Positions 6,185-9,295 of a DNA stretch of 9,295 nt are shown in pieces; within the stretch, counting starts at the first letter, position 1, and each line of letters begins with the position of its first letter. The position numbers and the translations under genes were made by a program. This stretch comes from Actinomycetes bacterium. GTDB lineage: Bacteria > Actinomycetota > Acidimicrobiia > Acidimicrobiales > Microtrichaceae. The notes below the pieces were generated by a model. The model made no database searches and was not told the origin of the DNA. It was given only the letters and a program-made list of their open reading frames with translations. Where the stretch lies: the NCBI GenBank assembly GCA_023437745.1, contig JAEZFI010000008.1:1-9295 (forward strand), in the 5' to 3' direction.

Positions 6185-6236
6185 GGAGCGCAGCCGAAGA
6201 AGGCCGAGGAACGAAGTCGAAACTGAGCGGAGCTGG
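6185..6236. repeat. Imperfect short direct repeats in the ATPase 3' flank
   Basis: GGAGCGCAGCCGAAG (6185-6199) and GGAACGAAGTCGAAA (6208-6222) match at 11 of 15 positions, and TGAGCGGAGCTGG (6224-6236) is a weaker third copy. They lie between the ATPase stop and the long hairpin. No coding frame there looks real. They may be part of a dispersed intergenic element. Confidence 0.3.
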
Positions 6237-6255
6237 CTCGGCCCAGAAAGGAGCG

Positions 6256-7686
6256 TCAGCCGCGCGCCCGGTACTGGGCGCGGCCGCCGACGGCGTCCTT
6301 GTTCAGGCGCTTCGAGAGGTGCAGCCCTTCGAGCACCAGCTCCACCGCCGACGCCACCCGGCCGGGCGACGACGGGTCGCCGACCAGCTCGGTGGCGACC
6401 TGCGCCAGCGCCGGCATGGTCTCGCACAGGCCGACGTACGCCGAGGACGTGACGTCCTCACCGGTCTCGACCGGGTCGCGCCCGTCGAAGCCCTCGACGA
6501 CGGCGAGGAGCAGCTCGGGCCGCACGCGCTCCCGGAACACCGTGAGGATCGCCGACCGGACGAGGTGGTCGAGGATCTGCTCCTCACGGCCGTCCTCGAT
6601 GCTCTCGATCTCGACCTTGCCGGCCGTGGACGCCGGCAGCGCCTCGAGGTCGCAGATGCGCGGGACCGCTTCGCGCTCGCCGGACCGCAGCGCCCGCCGG
6701 GCCGCGTTCGCGACCATCGTCTCGTGGTTCGACACGGACAGGCGCACCGAGACGCCGGACCGCTGCGAGATGTGCGGGCTCTGCCGGGCGAGCTGGCTGA
6801 GCGTCGCGATGATCTCGGACATCGCGTCGGGGACGTGCACCTCGAGACCGGCGGCTTCGAGCACCGAGGCCTCCTGGTCGATGATGGCCATCTCTGTCTC
6901 GACGTCGAGCGGGTAGTGGGTGCGGATCTGGCTCCCGAAGCGATCCTTCAGGGGGGTGATCAGGCGCCCGCGGTTGGTGTAGTCGTCGGGGTTGGCCGAG
7001 GCCACCACCATCACGTCGAGCGGCAGCCGGATCTTGTAGCCGCGGACCTGGATGTCGCGTTCCTCGAGGACGTTCAGCAGGCCGACCTGGATCCGCTCCG
7101 CGAGGTCGGGCAGCTCGTTGATCGCGAAGATCCCGCGGTTGGTCCGCGGCACGAGCCCGTAGTGCAGCGTCAGCTCGTCGGAGAGGTAGCGGCCCTCGGC
7201 GATCTTGATGGGGTCCACCTCGCCGATGAGGTCCGCGATCGAGGTGTCGGGCGTCGCCAGCTTCTCGCCGTAGCGGAGCGAGCGGTGCACCCACTCGATG
7301 CGGGTGTCGTCCCCGTCGACGGCGACGAGGTCACGGGCGTACCGCGAGATCGGGTGGTACGGGTCGTCGTTGATCTCGGAGCCGGCGACGATCGGCATCC
7401 ACTCGTCGAGCAGTTCGACGAGCGAGCGGATCATGCGGGTCTTCGCCTGCCCCCGCTCCCCCAGGAAGATCAGGTCGTGACCGGCGAGGAGCGCGTTCTC
7501 GAGCTGGGGGAAGACGGTGTCCTCGTAGCCGAGGACCTCGGGGAACATGGCCTCGCCGGCTCGGATCCTCTCGATCGCGTTGGCTCGCAGCTCGTCCTTG
7601 ACGGGCCGCGACACCCAGCCCGACGCTCGCAGCGCACCGAGGTGGGTGGGCAGCCCGGCGGGTGGGACGAGAGGCGCGTCGGTCAT
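6256..7686 (-). CDS. MoxR / Mg-chelatase ChlI-type AAA+ ATPase (476 aa)
   Basis: This is a single AAA+ module. Walker A is GERGQAKT (76-83). Walker B is GIFAINELPDL (185-195), with Asn190-Glu191 where many relatives have Asp-Glu. Sensor 1 lies in VVASANPDDY (227-236), an arginine-finger region in PLKDRFG (245-251), and a sensor-2-like stretch in SGVSVRLSVSN (310-320). The helix-loop around 195-225 (ERIQVGLLNVLEERDIQVRG) is the family's characteristic insert. Such ATPases form cytosolic rings that work with a vWA protein; that partner is encoded downstream at 1970-3994. The N-terminal layout and length recall mycobacterial Rv0958 (from memory), annotated as a possible magnesium chelatase, but nothing nearby suggests chlorophyll or cobalamin synthesis. 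ATG at 7686 (MTDAPLVPPAG) is chosen on family length; the ribosome site is weak. The frame stays open upstream to 8184, across the divergent lipoprotein gene, which is not credible. Confidence 0.92.
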   Translation of the reverse strand: MTDAPLVPPAGLPTHLGALRASGWVSRPVKDELRANAIERIRAGEAMFPEVLGYEDTVFPQLENALLAGHDLIFLGERGQAKTRMIRSLVELLDEWMPIVAGSEINDDPYHPISRYARDLVAVDGDDTRIEWVHRSLRYGEKLATPDTSIADLIGEVDPIKIAEGRYLSDELTLHYGLVPRTNRGIFAINELPDLAERIQVGLLNVLEERDIQVRGYKIRLPLDVMVVASANPDDYTNRGRLITPLKDRFGSQIRTHYPLDVETEMAIIDQEASVLEAAGLEVHVPDAMSEIIATLSQLARQSPHISQRSGVSVRLSVSNHETMVANAARRALRSGEREAVPRICDLEALPASTAGKVEIESIEDGREEQILDHLVRSAILTVFRERVRPELLLAVVEGFDGRDPVETGEDVTSSAYVGLCETMPALAQVATELVGDPSSPGRVASAVELVLEGLHLSKRLNKDAVGGRAQYRARG

Positions 7687-7775
7687 GGCGGGAACGCTAT
7701 CGCCGTCCTGATCCCGAGGGGCCGTCGCCCGAACCGCTGCGACGTGGCGAGATCGCACCCGGCGCAACATGCTCG

Positions 7776-7805
7776 TTGACACACGGGGCCAAACCGCCCA
7801 ACCTT
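7776..7805 (+). promoter_or_regulatory. Candidate sigma-70-type promoter for the lipoprotein gene
   Basis: TTGACA at 7776-7781 is a perfect -35 box. At 17-18 nt spacing lie CAACCT or AACCTT, only weak -10 matches. This would start transcription around 7812 and give a leader of about 40 nt. It lies in the 166-bp divergent gap (7687-7852) shared with the ATPase gene, for which no promoter is obvious. Confidence 0.4.
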
Positions 7806-7852
7806 GTGGAATTCGTCCGTGTCGGGCGGGGGCGTCATCCTTGGAGGGAAAG

Positions 7853-9295
7853 ATGCGATCACTCACGCGCGCGTGCGCTGTGCTGTTCGTGGGACTCACC
7901 GCGCTGGCCGCGGCGTGCGTCCCACCTGACGGGGGCGGCGGACCGCCCGCCAACACCCCACCGGTGGCGGTGATCTCGGCGTCGTCGCTCACCGGCGCGG
8001 CACCCCTGACCGTGAACTTCAGCGGCGGCTCGTCCTCGGACAACGGCACGATCGTCTCGTACGCCTGGAACTTCGGCGACGGCAACAACGACACCGGCGT
8101 CACCACGTCGCACACGTTCGCCGGCGGCTCGTTCGTGGTCACGCTCACCGTGACCGACGACGGCGGCCTGACCGGCAGCACCACGGTGAACGTGCAGTCG
8201 GTCGCACCGGTCGACGGCGACCTCGACGGCTACTTCCCGCCCGCCGACTGCGACGACTCGAACGCGTCGATCAACCCAGGTGCCACCGACACCCCCGGTG
8301 ACGGCATCGACCAGAACTGCGACGGCATCGACGGCACCGAGAGCAACGCGGTGTTCGTGGCCAGCCAGACCGGCAGCGACACCGGCACCTGCGGCGCGAT
8401 CAACGCCCCGTGCGCCAGCATCACCCAGGGCATCACCCGTGCGGGGGCGACGTCCAAGAGCGCCGTCTACGTGGCCGGCGGCAGCTACTCGAAGTTCAGC
8501 CTCGTGAACGGCATCTCGGTCCAGGGTGGCTACGGCCAGAACTGGCAGCGGGGCCTGCTCGCCACGGGCACGGTGACGGCGACGGTGAACGCATCGTTCG
8601 ACGCGTCCACGAACGGGCCGGTCGGCATCATCGCGGTGGGCATCAACACCCCGACGGCGGTCTCCGACCTCACCGTCCAGGGCGGCACCGGCGGCACCGG
8701 ACAGGCCAGCTACGGCGTGGTGGTCCGGAGCTCGACCTCGGCCCTCACCCTCGACACCGTCAAGATCAACGGTGGCACCGGCGGCGTCGGCTCGAACGGC
8801 AACAACGGCACCTCGGCGCCCGCGAGCCCCGCGTCCTCGGGCGGCAACGGCGGCAACGGCTTCGAGCCCGGTGGCTGCAACTTCACCGACGCCGGTGCGG
8901 GCGGCTCGGCGCCCGCTGGTGCCGGCGCCGGCGGCAAGGGCGGCGTCATCGACCCCAACTGCAACTTCCTCGGCAACCGCGACGCCCAGCCGGGCTCGAC
9001 CGGTGCCGGCGGCGCTGCGGCGACCGGCACGACCGCAGCCGGCGGTGCCGGCGGTGCCGGCGGCAACGCCAACACGACCGCCCTCTTCTGCAACAACAAC
9101 GCCGGCAACGGCGTCACCGGCAACCCGGGCACCAACGGCGCCACGGGGACGAACGGCACGGCCACGGCAGCGACCCTGGGCGCCGTCTCCGGTGGCAACT
9201 GGGCGGCGTCGGGCGGCGCGGGCAACTCCGGCAACCTCGGCACCAACGGCGGTGGCGGCGGTGGCGGCGGTGGCGGCGGCGCCGCTGACTGCGAC
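7853..9295 (+). CDS. Secreted lipoprotein with PKD domain, MopE-like motif and glycine-rich region, partial
   Basis: The frame is open for 481 codons to the window edge, so the C-terminus is missing. ATG at 7853 follows GGAGGG (7843-7848) with 4-nt spacing. The start MRSLTRACAVLFVGLTALAA followed by A-C gives a lipobox-type signal with C22 as the lipid-bearing residue, so the protein should be anchored outside the membrane. A PKD domain spans about 36-115 (YAWNFGDG at 70-77). A MopE-type metal-binding motif spans 121-160: DGDLDGY, ADCDD, NPGA, DGIDQNCDG. Then comes a segment like secreted beta-helix proteins (VFVASQTGSDTGTCGAINAP at 167-186, then PCASITQGI). From about 277 the chain is Gly/Asn/Ala/Thr-rich with GGTGGT and GGAGGA repeats, isolated cysteines (341, 370, 413, 480) and an 11-Gly run (466-476). 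A surface or adhesive role is plausible but not shown; substrate and partners are unknown. Confidence 0.88.
   Translation, partial: MRSLTRACAVLFVGLTALAAACVPPDGGGGPPANTPPVAVISASSLTGAAPLTVNFSGGSSSDNGTIVSYAWNFGDGNNDTGVTTSHTFAGGSFVVTLTVTDDGGLTGSTTVNVQSVAPVDGDLDGYFPPADCDDSNASINPGATDTPGDGIDQNCDGIDGTESNAVFVASQTGSDTGTCGAINAPCASITQGITRAGATSKSAVYVAGGSYSKFSLVNGISVQGGYGQNWQRGLLATGTVTATVNASFDASTNGPVGIIAVGINTPTAVSDLTVQGGTGGTGQASYGVVVRSSTSALTLDTVKINGGTGGVGSNGNNGTSAPASPASSGGNGGNGFEPGGCNFTDAGAGGSAPAGAGAGGKGGVIDPNCNFLGNRDAQPGSTGAGGAAATGTTAAGGAGGAGGNANTTALFCNNNAGNGVTGNPGTNGATGTNGTATAATLGAVSGGNWAASGGAGNSGNLGTNGGGGGGGGGGGAADCD
9248..9280 (+). repeat. 9-bp tandem repeat encoding polyglycine
   Basis: Three exact copies of GGCGGTGGC followed by two more GGC codons encode eleven consecutive glycines inside the lipoprotein gene. 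The unit is a multiple of three, so slippage would change the glycine count without breaking the frame. Confidence 0.75.

Noticed and set aside
6256..7686. Reading the ATPase/vWA pair as a true magnesium chelatase for chlorophyll
   Set aside because: No chlH, bchlorophyll or cobalamin genes are present. The ChlI/ChlD resemblance is shared by many MoxR/vWA pairs with unrelated roles.
3952..7779. Plus-strand open frame of 1275 codons
   Set aside because: It runs antisense across three separate real genes and two intergenic gaps, and its product is Arg/His/Asp-rich with no domain. A typical GC-rich shadow.
7687..8184. N-terminal extension of the ATPase up to 8184
   Set aside because: It would overlap the signal peptide, lipobox and PKD domain of the divergent lipoprotein gene. 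Homologue-like sequence begins at the ATG at 7686.
8710..9246. Minus-strand proline/alanine/valine-rich frame
   Set aside because: It is the complement of glycine-rich codons in the lipoprotein gene, with no ribosome site worth noting and no recognisable domain.
8410..9288. Open frame rich in Arg, His and Gln inside the lipoprotein gene
   Set aside because: It is the out-of-frame reading of glycine/asparagine repeats. The in-frame protein has a signal peptide, a PKD domain and a metal motif.

Overview
The window is high-GC DNA from an actinobacterium. The strongest taxonomic evidence is two WhiB-family iron-sulphur regulators, a family confined to Actinobacteria and their phages. Short purine-rich ribosome sites and a MoxR-type ATPase paired with a long coiled-coil vWA protein of mycobacterial type agree with this. 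A deep lineage such as Acidimicrobiia is possible, but the sequence alone does not settle it. I see no tRNA, rRNA, insertion sequence, CRISPR array or replication origin.

Left part (1-1721), small housekeeping and regulatory genes. A proline-rich protein runs off the left edge on the minus strand (1-114). It is divergent from a WhiB gene (325-570, plus). That gene converges on a short tatA-like gene (598-774, minus) across a perfect hairpin. The tatA gene is divergent from a 5-formyltetrahydrofolate cyclo-ligase gene (852-1430, plus). The cyclo-ligase gene converges on a WhiB2/WhmD-like gene (1437-1721, minus). A perfect 10-bp inverted repeat contains both of their stop codons.

Middle part (1970-7686), three large minus-strand genes, transcribed from right to left. 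They are a MoxR/ChlI-type AAA+ ATPase (6256-7686), a membrane glycosyltransferase joining a GT87-like and a GT2 domain (4024-6057), and a vWA protein with a metal-binding MIDAS motif (1970-3994). The ATPase and vWA protein resemble the mycobacterial Rv0958/Rv0959 pair from memory. Here the glycosyltransferase lies between them, 29 nt upstream of the vWA gene and 198 nt downstream of the ATPase gene. The larger gap contains a 47-nt long hairpin, so the ATPase may be partly uncoupled from the other two.

Right part (7853-9295). A divergent plus-strand gene with a consensus-like -35 box encodes a secreted lipoprotein. It has a PKD domain, a MopE-like calcium/copper-type motif, a probable beta-helix segment and a glycine-rich, PE_PGRS-like low-complexity region. 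The gene is open at the right edge. It is long and uninterrupted, so several open frames antisense or out of frame to it are shadows.

Taken together, this is mostly conserved chromosomal actinobacterial sequence. The least ordinary parts are the glycosyltransferase fusion placed inside an ATPase/vWA pair, the long hairpin in that cluster, and the lipoprotein architecture. All homology statements come from motif recognition and memory; no database search was run.
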